Positions 31,625 through 41,900 of a DNA stretch of 41,900 nucleotides are shown in pieces. Source of the stretch: Basidiobolus meristosporus CBS 931.73 (taxonomy: Eukaryota > Basidiobolomycota > Basidiobolomycetes > Basidiobolales > Basidiobolaceae); the NCBI GenBank assembly GCA_002104905.1, contig MCFE01000726.1, positions 1-41,900 on the forward strand. The letters run 5' to 3'. Under the pieces are notes generated by a model. That model ran no database searches and was not told where the DNA came from. It was given only the letters and a program-made list of their open reading frames with translations. The translations under genes were made by a program, and so were the position numbers. The stretch's first letter is position 1. Every line of letters begins with the position of its first letter.

Positions 31625-33155
31625 GCTGTACCTCAATCCAACCAGACCAGAAATAGCCCAAATTACTATATCAATGAGAGTACAAACTTAGCCCATGCCT
31701 ATTCTGTCCATATTGATGAGACTCAGACTGTAAAAGAGGCCCAAAATAGTCCTCAGACAAAGCTTTGGCAATCTCCAATGATCAAGGAGTGTCAGGCCCC
31801 AATGTAAAATCATACTTGGGACTTGGTCAAATTACCAGTCAACCAAAAATCAATCATATGCAGATGGGTCTTGAAGACAAAATACAAGGCTGATATGATG
31901 TTGAAAGATGTAAAGCAAGACTTGTAGCCAAAGGATATTCTCAAACAAAATGACTTGACTACACCAAGACCTTTGCATTGGTAGCCAAGCTTAATTCCAT
32001 CAAATCAATAATGGCTATTGCAGCCAAATATAAGTTTCTTGTCTATCAAATGGATGTAAAAGCTGCATGCTTAAAGGGAGAACTTGAAGAGAATGTGTAT
32101 ACAGACTAGACTGTTGGAATTGCTGACCAGTTAGCCTCCATTTTGCTTGCAAGCTTAAAAAGTCTCTACAGGGTCTCAAACAATCACCAAGAGCCTGGAA
32201 TTGCTAGATGGACTTTTATTTGGAATCATGGAGTTTTCAAAGGAGTACTGCTCACTATTGCATACACCATAAGCCAGATGGAGCAAGTCCAGCTTTACTA
32301 GCCCAATATGTGGATGATCTTATTATAGCCACCAGTAGCCCAGAAACACTAGAAGTGACTAAATTCAACATATCTCAGGAGCTCAATATGGCCATCTGGG
32401 AGAACTCAGTTACTACTGAGAGATAAAGTTCTCCATAGACAGAAGGACCCAATCTATTACATAAAGTTAGTCCAAGCATATGCAAGATATACTAAAGAAG
32501 TACCAAATAGAAGACTGTAAGCCAGCAGCTACCCCAATGGAGACAAACCTTAACTTGGTCAAAACTCAACCAAATTAAGAGATCTTAGCGCCATCTCAAA
32601 GCCCTGACTTTCTGTATCAATCTATGGTCAGCAGTCTGATGTATATCATGCCTAGAACACATCCAGATACCTCATATTCAGTGGGAGTTGTCAGCCAACA
32701 AAATCAGAACTATGGATCTGATCATATTGCAGCAGTTGAGTGGATTTTTAGATACATAAAAGGAACCGCAGATATCTGCTTAACATACTCCTATAAGGAT
32801 TCAGAACAAGATCTTTATGGATATACTGGTGCTGATTGGGGATGAAATATAGAAGACAAAATACCCACCACAGGATACACATCTCTTTAATGCAAAGGAG
32901 CAACTTCATGGAGATCAAGAAAGCAACCAACTGCAGCATTTTTTACCACCAAGAAAACAACTATTATATATTCTAAAATAATCAAGGATTTATAAATTTG
33001 GTAGAAATCCATCTTTTCATGCTAGAAATAAGCACATCCATATTACTCATCATTAAATATGCAAAGTTATAGAAATAGCTTGGCTAACTTGGTTTACTGT
33101 CCTTAGAGGTGATTCTACAGTGGAATATATGAATTGTGTAAGGGGAGGTAGAAAA
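31625..33155 (+). mobile_element. Decayed Ty1/copia pol (reverse transcriptase-RNase H)
   Basis: Read across stops and frame changes, the plus strand shows copia RT-RNase H in order: LVKLPVNQKSIICRWVLKTK, then KARLVAKG-like, YQMDVKAACLKGELEENVY, LLAQYVDDLIIATSS (the YVDD active site, near 32,308-32,322), the RNase H region SYSVGVVSQQ, WIFRYIKGTADICLTY and GYTGADWG, and a final HARNKHI-like block. Several in-frame stops (for example near 32,107 and 32,843) and frameshifts show that it is dead. Most mutations look like CG loss to TG/CA. Confidence 0.85.
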
Positions 33156-33483
33156 ATGATATACCATTTGGTAAATTAGTTTGGTAGCATTATACAGAAC
33201 TAGCTGTAGGTCACCCTACTGCTGTGATAATGCCATCAGAAGCTTGCAATGAGGCTGTCAAAACACAGTCAGGTTTTCTGCCAAATAAGGCAATTGGATG
33301 TACAGGCTAGTCAGATCCACTCAAATAGTTGTAGAGCCCACTAAGACTGCAAGAATGCCATGCCACCCATGGCAATATACTGTACAAACACTGTTATGTT
33401 TTTACCTTTATTTGGCAGCAAAATTAGCCAAATGCTGTTGTGATCCCATCATAGGATTGTGTAGTTTGTCACTGTCAGTTGGG
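33156..33483. other. Decayed repeat DNA
   Basis: AT-rich and CpG-poor. No signature recognised. Confidence 0.4.
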
Positions 33484-33750
33484 AATGAAGGCTTCTAGGA
33501 CTTTTGTTGCCATGGATAGTGGGAGAAAGCCTTGTAGTGCAATAGCTCTTGTAACATCAGAGAAGCTTAACCAGATATCTTATTGAGTAGATTGGGGTGG
33601 AAGGTCCACAGCACATAGCATAGATCTCCTTTAATGTGTCAGAGGAAATCCAGTAGTAGTGATGGGACTGGTAAGAAAAGACCATTCAGAAGAGTAAGTC
33701 ATATTAAGATTAATAGATGATTGAGTTAGTGTGTACAGACTTGACTGGGT
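33484..33750. repeat. Diverged direct repeat, copy 1
   Basis: Begins AATGAAGGCTTCTAGGACTT and shares blocks with 36013-36260, including TTTTGTTGCCATGGATRGTG, AATGTGTCARAGGAAATC and AGTAGTRGTGATGGGA. Both copies are followed by a CATCAATTGC block. Possibly LTR or internal retroelement sequence. Confidence 0.7.
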
Positions 33751-36012
33751 GTAGTTGGCAATAGTTATCTGGTTCTCCATGCATTATGATTAAGTCCCCA
33801 TCAATTGCCACATATCCATTCACTATGTTTCAAATCACCCTAAAATCTATATGCAAATGCAAAATCTGTATATGATGTAGTTTTATCTGTGTCAATGCAA
33901 TTGAAGATGCATTGTGCCTAATATATGGAAAGTTTAACAATCTGTTGTGTTGTAATATGATTAGTTTGAGGCTAGCTCTAACATTTAGAGACTAATTAAC
34001 AATATACAATACCTTCCAGTCTGCTAGTACTCAAATAGTATATTAGGAGTTGAATATACCAATAGGAGATATAACTTTCACTGATAGCCTCAATCTGAGT
34101 CTCAAAAAGTAATATAGGCAGTGTTTTTCACTTCTACAACTGTGCTCTGACCTTCTGTCAGCTCTTAGGCTAATTTATAGTACAACAACTTTCCTTTTTT
34201 GAAAGCCACCTCCCTTTCTGAGAAAACATTTCCTGATATGGAAACTATGGACTCCCCTTTAACTTACAGGGGTGTGTTGTAGGAGTCTCTAAAGGGGTTT
34301 TTAGACCTGAAGGGGTGTCTAAAGAGGTGTCTTTAAAGTAATGGGGCTTCTTACAGTAGTCTTGCAAGTGAACTTTACACTAAAGGGGTGCCTAAAGGGG
34401 CTTCTTTAAGTTAAGGGGCTTCACAAAGGGGTCTCTGAGTTGGTCTTCAGACTAAAGGGGTGTAAAGTTGGGTGTCTTAGAGGGGACCTGTCCAGCAGAA
34501 AAGTAGTATTATTCTTGTAGAACATAAATTGGATACTTGTGAGCCTTGCACTCTCTTTACCAATGCAGCACTAATCAGAGTTAGAATACTCAAAAGTGCA
34601 AGTGATGCAGCGGAAGTCTTACAACCTTTTAAGCTGGTAATTGTAGTGTGGAGATTCTGGAAAGAGAGGCTCTTGTTTATTTTCAGCTGGGGAAGTCAAA
34701 TATATTTAAATTCTGAAGGACCAAGTCTGTAGGCAATTGGAGAAGCAATATGAATGGTATATAGTAAAAGTTTATTGTGATGTAGATCTTGAATGAGTTT
34801 TGGCCTCATATAAGTAATATACTGTGTTCTATATTACTAAAGCTAAGTTGCTTCTAAGAGCAGTATAAACCAGACTAATCAAGGTGCAAGATGTAGCACT
34901 GCCAAATGCTTCAGTAGTGATCCTTGTGGAACCAAACCTTGGGAAAGATGATGCAATTGTCTTGAACTACTGTCATTTGCCATGTTCCAAAATGCATTTT
35001 TTCTGCAATCTGAATCAAGCTATTGAAAACCAGTAATCACCAAATTTCTGATAAAAGTAATATCAAGGTTGTTTCACATTCAAGACAGAGCCCTTGTAAA
35101 TAAACACCCTGCATACTTAAATCTTCATCCATTATACTGGTGCAGCTATTTAATCTGTTTTGAACCTACCCAATTGGTCACATACTAGGTATGATAACTC
35201 ATCCAATCAATAAAATCAGAGATATACTTTCTTAATGTGCACAATAGGATATTTGATGGCTCCTGGTTTCAGGATATTCCTAGATTATTCAACCACTGAT
35301 TTACTATCTAATTGGGGTGATAGTAGCAACAATGGTAAATATTAGTTTAATTTGTGGTGTAATATGCATCTATATCTATTTACATTAAAGAAGCAAGTTC
35401 ATATTCTGGATATACCTACCACAGTGGTATCCAATTGCACATATGATGCAAGTGTTGCAAGTTGCCGCAATGATCCATACTAGCCTCATTGTGTCATATT
35501 ATGCCATAGTGTACAACATGGACCAACATAGTGCCAAATTATCCAAGAGCAATCTTGCCTACTGGCTGATACAGCATTGTGCCTTATTACTCTTAATGAC
35601 TGAGGATTGCACTGCACACCCTGACACAGTATGATGGAATAAGTCTTTAGTATAAGCTAATTCTGCCATAAATTGCACCTCTCTGCTGAGTCTAGGATAA
35701 TTCACTATCCTGTGTAGTTTATCATGCTTAATTCCATCAGCTGGCTCACTAAATCAGATGTTATTACCCTCAATGCAAAGAGTGTTTAAGACTCCATGCT
35801 GTGTGTGTTGTTTTTGCCAGAAAAGAAGTGCATCTACCCTTTGAAGATCTATTTATCATCACTAGGAAGGTATCCAAGATACTCCCACTACAGAACCTGT
35901 TATTGCACACTCTGGGATATGGGAGTCAATTGAAGCATTTAATCCCAGTATTTAAAGCTTGCTTTAAATGAGTCATTCCCTTTGCAAGATGGTGCTCCAT
36001 TGCAGCCAGCCA
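33751..36012. other. Decayed repeat DNA with G-tract array
   Basis: 2.2 kb of AT-rich, CpG-poor DNA without recognisable coding, apart from the G-tract array at 34268-34488. Confidence 0.4.
34268..34488 (+). repeat. Degenerate AAGGGGTGTCT/AAGGGGCTTCT array (G-tracts)
   Basis: About ten GGGG runs in 220 bp on the plus strand, each in the context AAGGGGTGTCT or AAGGGGCTTC, spaced irregularly by 10-40 bp. It stands out from the AT-rich surroundings and has G-quadruplex potential with long loops. Confidence 0.7.
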
Positions 36013-36260
36013 AAAATGAAACCTTCTAGGATTTTTGTTGCCATGGATGGTGGGAAAAACTATGTATGGCAATGGTTATGGTAAAAGCCAAGAAGCTTGG
36101 CAAGTGATCTCTATGAGTATATTGGGGTAGTGCATCCAGACTACATGGTGTAGATATCCTCTAATGTGTCAAAGGAAATCTAGTAGTGGTGATGGGATTT
36201 ATGAGAAAGGACTACTCAGATCAATATGTCATGTTAAGATTGATCAGTGAGGAGTAGCAC
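36013..36260. repeat. Diverged direct repeat, copy 2
   Basis: Second copy of the 33484-33750 repeat in the same orientation, roughly 75-80% identical by eye. Confidence 0.7.
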
Positions 36261-36912
36261 CAAATTGACATGATCAGCTTGTTTTATCTGATTTCCAATA
36301 CATTATGAGCATATATCCATCAATTGCAATGCATCCTATGATTATGTTGCAAAAGTTATCCATAAACAATGACTTGGAATTTTTATTGATGAATCACTTG
36401 CAAGTCAATGATCACCTAAGAAATCTGCAACTGAATTTATCTGATTTGCGTCAGCTCAATACAAAATGCTTCATGCATAATAGACTTGCTCTGTGGATGT
36501 TGATACATTGAGCCATGAGCACTAAAAAATGCCATAGTGTGCCAGAAAGGCTTAGTAGTTAGAAAATACCACCATTGCAAACTGCTCAAAATGTCAGGTA
36601 TTCACCAACAGAGGAAGAGAATGTTGTTCACACACCCAATGCATTCCAGTATTATCCTGTCTAAGGAAGCCCATGCAGCCCAGCATATACTGTGAATCTA
36701 TAAAGTACTGCACTCTGTATCAATCAAACACAAACATTTCAAGCATATTTGATGGTAAACTTTACAAAGAACTAAGAGGTAAGGGCTACTTTGAAGGTAT
36801 GAATGACTATGCCTTTGCCTTGCCACATAATAGATTCTCATTGAACCAGTGCTCTACCAGCAAATCCTGCTGGCCACTGATTCTCATCAGTATGAATCTG
36901 CCCTGTGTCTTA
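36261..36912. other. Decayed repeat DNA
   Basis: No signature recognised. The frames of 68 and 81 codons here are not supported by any motif. Confidence 0.4.
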
Positions 36913-37257
36913 TGTTGAAATAATTAGGAGCGCAGCTAATAATATTATCAATAGATGCTGTATTAGCACTTGGATAAATGACATATTTCACAATATTAAC
37001 TTGGAAATTAGTTTGTAGGATATTTGCTTATTATTGGAAGTCAATGAAGTACAGAATTTTAAGAAGACCTGAAACTTGCTCAAATTAGCCAAAACTTAAC
37101 ACATATACTCCTGAGACTCCCCTAATAGTGAGCAGATAGTTATATGTATGTAGTTTTGCAATCAGTAGAGATACTATGTTGCAACTCAGTAGGTCAATAA
37201 GTGAACATCATGTAAAAATTCTGATGCTTCATTTTATTTCCCATATATATCTCTAAA
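36913..37257 (+). repeat. Copia-type LTR copy, without foldback insertion, 3' end degraded
   Basis: Begins TGTTGAAATAATTAGGAG and matches, block by block, the LTR at 38172-39257 minus its 736-bp insertion: AAATGACATATTTCAC, TTTGTAGGATAT, TACAGAATTTTA, TACTCCTGAGACT, TACTATGTTGCAACTCA. The terminal TATTTCAACA is not preserved. It carries the uninterrupted GGATATTTGCT site. Confidence 0.75.
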
Positions 37258-38171
37258 GCTGCAAGAAGTAATGAGCCCCAAGCCTGCTATGTCTTTGGTG
37301 TCTACTTTGCTTCAGTGCTGTTTCTTTATTCTGGACAAAGACTGCCTTGTTTACCTGAACCAACCAAAGTACATGCATATAATATCTATAAACACTGTGG
37401 AGAGTATATGAGATACTATTGAGGAACATACTATTTGCCCTATACTGGTACCTATTTCACTAGGAACTAAGTGATTGCCAATCATATATACAAACATAGA
37501 TCAGATGTTGATCTTGCTATTATGATCAGATCAATGTACATACAGGTCCTTGCTATGGGCCACACTGCAGTAAGTAATAGTAATGCATTAGTCCAGAAGA
37601 AGAAACATTAGATCAACTGGTAACAATCAAGACTACCATAGTACTGACAAGTTGTTGGCTCTAACAGATGATATATGGTGTATACAAGGGAGGTTATTAT
37701 CCACAACCAGTTATGGATATACCGAGAATAGTCCAAGTGAAGTTGACTATATACCAGAACTGTGGATGATCCAAATCTCCTGGTAAGAAACTATATCATA
37801 ACTTCATAGACCAATCATGCTCAAATAAAAAGGCAGCAGAAAGCCTAAAAGCATGGTTACCTAATGGTGGACAGAATACAAGGATATAATTGGTATCTGA
37901 AACGCTTTACTCCAATTAAGTGGATGATACTCATTCATAGATATTTTGTGATGAGATCAGAATTCAGACTCAGAGTAATTTGATCTGAAGTATGTAATCA
38001 ATAGTATAGGCTTATACTTAGTTATCACAGATAATATGCAATCCTTAACATTCACTGCACAATATATTAGTCCAACAGGTTTTATGGTTATTTGCAGGTT
38101 TAGTTTCAACTGAAAGATACACAACATCACAGAGAGTTCAAAAGGATATGAATATACTATGGGAGTGGGAG
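37258..38171. other. Decayed retroelement internal DNA ending in a purine tract
   Basis: No clear protein signature. The last bases before the LTR at 38172 (ATGGGAGTGGGAG) resemble a copia polypurine tract, so this may be the 3' part of a dead element. Confidence 0.45.
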
Positions 38172-39257
38172 TGTTGAAATAACTAGGAGTCCATATAATT
38201 ATTAGTCTATTATGACCTAGCACTTAGGTAAATGACATATTTCACATTATCAACTTAAAAATTTGTTTGTAAGATATTAGACTTGTTCTGTTGGATAGTG
38301 CCACATTGAGCCATGAGTGCCAAATGATACCATAGTGTGCCAGAGAGGTCAAGTGAGCCTATACTTGGCCACAGAGTGTGAAACATAGCTCTGCATCTTC
38401 ATGTAAAGCAGCCCCTGTGTTTCACCCATTGCACAGGAGAAAATCCATTTTTTGACCTTTTTTTGTGGATCAATGTAGCTCAGGATGTGTAAGAGCACAG
38501 GAGAACTGAAGATATGCATCTGGTACTCAATACCCATAGCACTCTGAATCTAGCTCCTGTAGCTTGTATCATGTAACAAAAATGAATGGCACTATCTTGG
38601 TCCACTGGTACTATCTGGCACTATATTTAAATATTAGCCCTAAAGTAAGATCTATACAAAGCACTTATAGTGCTAGATAGTACCAGTGGACCAAGATAGT
38701 GCCATTCATTTTTGTGACATGATACAAGCTACAGGAGCTAGATTCAGAGTGCCATGGGTATTGAGTACCAGATGCATATTTTCAATCTGCTTGTGCTCTA
38801 ATACATCCTGCACAACATTGATCCAAAAAAAAAGGTCAAAAAATGGATTTTCTCCAACACAATGAGTGAAACACAGGGGCTGCTTTGCATGAAGATGCGG
38901 AGCTATGTTTCACACTCTGTGGCCAGGTAGAGGCTCAATTGGCCTCTCTGGCACACTATGGCATCATTTGGCACGCATGGCTCAATGTGGCACTATCCAA
39001 CGGAACAAGTCTATTTGCTAATTATTAGAAATTAGTGAGGTACAGAATTTTAGGAAAATCTGAAGCTTGTCCAAATGAGCTGAAACTAGTCACATGTACT
39101 CCTGAGACTTCCCTGGTAGTGAGGTGACTGTTGCATATACGTAGTTTTGCAATAAGTATAAATACTATGTTGCAACTCAATATATCAATAAGTGAATATC
39201 ATATATATCTTCTAATTCTCCATTTCACTTCCAACATATATCTTTAATATTTCAACA
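38172..39257 (+). mobile_element. Copia LTR (TGTTGAAATA...TATTTCAACA) interrupted by a foldback element
   Basis: The ends are perfect inverted repeats (TGTTGAAATA / TATTTCAACA). Without the insertion at 38278-39013 the LTR is about 350 bp. It is preceded by a purine tract and followed by a primer-binding-site-like TGGTGTCAGAGC, so it has both 3'-LTR and 5'-LTR hallmarks. Confidence 0.8.
38278..39013. mobile_element. Foldback (long inverted-repeat) element, complete copy
   Basis: About 736 bp, starting TAGACTTGTTCTGTTGG and ending CCAACGGAACAAGTCTA. The two arms (about 350 bp each) are inverted repeats of each other over nearly their whole length around a ~40-nt loop near 38,627-38,666. It encodes nothing, and small frames such as 38349-38537 are arm shadows. 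It is a non-autonomous MITE/foldback-like element with TA at its borders. Confidence 0.88.
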
Positions 39258-39262
39258 TCTTT

Positions 39263-39274
39263 TGGTGTCAGAGC
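39263..39274 (+). other. Copia primer-binding site-like sequence
   Basis: TGGTGTCAGAGC, six bases after the LTR end, resembles the TGGTATCAGAGC-type PBS that pairs with initiator tRNA-Met. About 260 bp of decayed gag-like sequence (SKLDGFSSYNK-like) follows. Confidence 0.6.
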
Positions 39275-39532
39275 AGAAAGCTGATGGTAGTGTTACTGGT
39301 AGCTGTGCCTGACTCACCATCAACCTGGATAGTTACTGTTTCCATTGTTGAACAAACTCTGTTTGCTCTTCAGTGAGATATTACTAAATGACCCACATAT
39401 CAAGCATGTATTACTATCTGCATTGGAGCTACTCTAGCCATCAGCAAGTTAGATGGCTTTTCTAGTTACAACAAATTGTATTGCTGCTGAATATGTGAGA
39501 TCCAGGGAATATATTCAATAACCTATACACAT
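39275..39532 (+). mobile_element. Fragment of copia leader/gag
   Basis: Follows the PBS. One frame reads ISKLDGFSSYNKLYCC..., resembling the L-x-G-x-N-Y-x-x-W start of copia Gag. Cut off by the second foldback element. Confidence 0.4.
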
Positions 39533-40182
39533 TAGACTTGTTCTGTTGGATAGTGCCACATTGAGCCATGAGTACCAAATGATGCCATAGTGTGCCAGAG
39601 AGGTCAAGTGAGCCTATACTTGGCCACAGAGTGTGAAACATAGCTCCGCATCTTCATGCAAAGCAGCCCCTGTGTTTCACCCATTGCGCAGAAGAAAATC
39701 CATTTTTTGACCTTTTTTTGTGGATCAATGTAGCTAAGGATGTGAAAGAGCACAGGAGAACTGAAGATATGCATCTGGTACTCAATACCCATGGCACTCT
39801 GAATCTAGCTCCTGTAGCTTGTATCATGTCACAAAAATGAATGGCACTATCTTGGTCCACTGGTACTATCTGGCACTATATTTAAATATTAGCCCTAAAG
39901 TAAGATCTATAAAAAGCACTTATAGTACCAGATAGTACCAGTGGACCAAGATAGTGCCATTCATTTTTGTGACATGATACAAGCTACAGGAGCTAGATTC
40001 AGAGTGCCATGGGTATTAAGTACCAGATGCATATCTTCAATCTGCTTGTGCTTTAACACATCCTGCACAACATTGATCCAAAAAAAAAGGTCAAAAAATG
40101 GATTTTCTCCTACACAGTGGGTGAAACACCAGGGCTGCTTTGCATGAAGATGCAGAGCTATGTTTCACACTCTGTGTCCAGG
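39533..40182. mobile_element. Foldback element, second copy, interrupted by a Ty3 LTR
   Basis: Starts TAGACTTGTTCTGTTGG like the first copy and is about 93-95% identical to it by eye. After ...TCTGTGTCCAGG it stops where the TGTTATGATC LTR begins, lacking about 80 bp of the right arm. The missing end is expected beyond the Ty3 element, outside the window. Confidence 0.85.
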
Positions 40183-40550
40183 TGTTATGATCTGCCGCTT
40201 GAATGTTTAAGTTAGATCAGTTTTTAGTCAAATCAGTTAGTATATGTTTAGGTTATCAGTACATCAGTATTATCTATGAGATCAGTAGCATTAGTCAGCA
40301 AATGAATCAGCAGATCCTTATCAGACAGAAATAGATATATTAAGTAGGATCTTATTGGGTGATGATGATGCAATCAAATGAGTCATCAGCCACAACCTAC
40401 ATTAGGAAATACAATTAGTCAGCAATTGATCTGGCAAAATGTATATAAGGAGCTGCTGGAACCTCAATAAAAATCAGTTCAAGTTTTAGTGAATACAATA
40501 CTAGCTAAACTCCCTATTCCTCTACAACTCTTATACCAAGACTTGTAACA
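40183..40550 (+). mobile_element. Ty3-type 5' LTR
   Basis: 368 bp bounded by TGTTA...TAACA inverted ends. Contains a TATA box (TATATAAGG, 40442-40450) and AATAAAAA about 20 bp later. It is immediately followed by a primer-binding site, which fixes its 3' end. Confidence 0.88.
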
Positions 40551-40551
40551 T

Positions 40552-40562
40552 TGGTAGCAGCG
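40552..40562 (+). other. Ty3 primer-binding site (initiator tRNA-Met type)
   Basis: TGGTAGCAGCG, two bases after the LTR end. TGGTAGC is the complement of the GCTACCA 3' end typical of initiator tRNA-Met. Confidence 0.7.
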
Positions 40563-40608
40563 ATAACCAGAAACCTCCCTCCTGAAGAAAGAAGAAACCA
40601 CCCTCAAG

Positions 40609-41900
40609 ATGTCGGACAATCAAGAATGGAAGAATGCCATGCAGCAAATCCTGGCCCAACAGCAACAGCTACTCCAGATCCTCAGCCAACAGCAACAAGG
40701 AATGACTACCATGGCTCAGAGCCAGCAAAGCCCTGTCAAGAGCAACTTTAGTGTGAAGGTCAACCGGTACCATGGCAGAGTCAATGAAAACCTGGGAACT
40801 TGGCTCTTTCAGATTGAAGAAGCTTTTAAAGCTAAAGGAATTGCTCCAGAGAGCAAGTTGCATTATGCAGCTTCTTACCTGGCAGATGCAGCTTTACAGT
40901 GGTACCACAACAAGATCAGGTCAGCTACTATGATGGGATGCTCTACAATCTCTACCTGGGATGAGTTTGTGTCGGAAATTCAGGATGCTTTTGAACCTCC
41001 ACACCAGCAGACACTACTAAGAAGGAAGTTAAAGACACTCAGACAGAAAGGAATGGTGCAAGAATACATCTATGAGTACAGATGTCTACTTGGACAAATT
41101 GAAAGAATGGACCCCTTGGATCAAGTTGAATACTTTATTGATGGGTTGAAAGAAAGAACTCGCAAGGAAGTCAATTACCAAAGACCTCAGACTATTGAAG
41201 AAGCCATCAAGATTGCCATTGACTATGACTCAGCTATGTTTGGAGTTGGGAAGCCTACAGTGACTAGTCAGAAAGGCTATAATCATTATGAAAGAAGACA
41301 ATCAGAAGCAGTACCAATGGAAATAGACGCTATGCAGAAGAATCCCTCCTCAGAAGAATGCAAGAAGAGAGGACTTTGCTTCAATTGCCACCAGCAGGGA
41401 CATATTGCAAAGTACTGCCCTCAGAGAAGAAATGGACACCAGCCAACAAGAACCTTCAACCATATTGAGTCCCATGAACACAATAATGAGGAAGATGAGC
41501 TTGAAGAAGACTCGGAACTCACCTTCCATATGACAGAAGAGTACTTGTCCCAAATGACTTCAAACTCAGGGAAGTTATTGTACCTGAATGGAGCAATCAA
41601 TGGAGTACCTGCCAAGATCATGATTGACTCAGGAGCATCGCATGAGTACATGTCAGAGCAATTTGCTTTGAAAGCTGGAATCAACTCGGAACCTACCAAA
41701 TCAACTTCAGTCTCCACAGCTGATGGGAACTCCCACATAATCAACCGTATTACCCAGCCAGTAAGAATGAAGATCAATGACTATGAAGAAGACCTACAGG
41801 CTTATATATTTGGGAACTGCAAGTTTGACCTTGTACTTGGGAAAACCTGGCTATTTTGTCGTAATCCATCAATCAACTGGAGAACCCATGCTACTCAGAT
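40609..41900 (+). mobile_element. Ty3 gag-protease open reading frame, runs off the window
   Basis: Open from an ATG at 40609 (MSDNQEWKNAMQQIL) to the window edge, about 430 codons without a stop. Gag: a Gln-rich start, then VNRYHGRVNENLGTWLFQIE, LADAALQWYHN, STWDEFVSEIQDAFEPP, LRQKGMVQEYIYEY and ERMDPLDQVEYFIDGLK, typical of the Ty3 retrotransposon Gag domain. A CCHC zinc knuckle CFNCHQQGHIAKYC follows at about 41,378-41,419, then the aspartic protease with MIDSGASHEYM (about 41,620-41,652) and, later, DLVLGKTWL. RT, RNase H and integrase must lie to the right. Intact coding suggests a recent, possibly active, element. Confidence 0.92.

Noticed and set aside
41350-41777. Minus-strand frames opposite Ty3 gag-protease
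   Set aside because: The plus strand has the zinc knuckle and DSGA protease in one long open frame.

Overview
The window is fungal nuclear DNA. Evidence: genes split by short GT-AG introns (about 53-71 nt in most genes, up to 147 nt in the deaminases); a Kre9/Knh1-type wall protein; two Uds1 (up-regulated during septation) proteins; a verprolin/WIP actin regulator; a UapA-type purine permease; and Ty3 and Ty1/copia retrotransposons. I cannot name the species. An early-diverging filamentous fungus (for example Zoopagomycota) is my guess, with a repeat-rich basidiomycete as the alternative.

Layout. 1-1,420: the edge of a cysteine-rich, Thr-linker secreted protein and a secreted CAP/PR-1 protein, both on the minus strand. 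1,467-5,220: gene-poor, with two unrelated minisatellites that share a 28-bp period and four copies each, plus decayed relics of small secreted-protein genes. 5,221-21,188: a dense housekeeping block. It holds Uds1 paralogue A (+), verprolin (-), TOM7 (-), an unrecognised small reading frame (-), a Kre9/Knh1-like protein (+), a bromodomain protein ending in a GATA finger (-), ARF1 (-), Uds1 paralogue B with a likely 1-bp frameshift (-), and a CYLD-like ubiquitin hydrolase ending in a CAAX box (-). 21,189-29,943: a purine-use region. An 8-exon urate/xanthine permease (-) shares a 243-bp divergent promoter with the first of four tandem or inverted copies of a secreted CDA-fold deaminase. Copies 2 and 3 are arms of a ~1.45-kb head-to-head inverted repeat, copy 2 is frameshifted in its signal peptide, and copy 1 has gained a C-terminal tail ending in RDEL.

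30,575-41,900: an abrupt change to AT-rich, strongly CpG-depleted repeat DNA. It holds a dead copia pol, diverged direct repeats, a G-tract array, copia LTRs with PBS and PPT, two copies of a ~736-bp foldback element, and a much younger Ty3 element (LTR, PBS, intact gag and protease to the window edge) inserted in the second foldback copy.

Themes: Uds1, WIP and ARF all serve polarised growth, septation or traffic. The permease-deaminase region looks like a locally amplified module for deaminating an extracellular or secretory-pathway nucleobase or nucleoside and importing the product; substrate and linkage are inference. The right-hand quarter is a heterochromatin-like compartment with the signature of CpG methylation decay.
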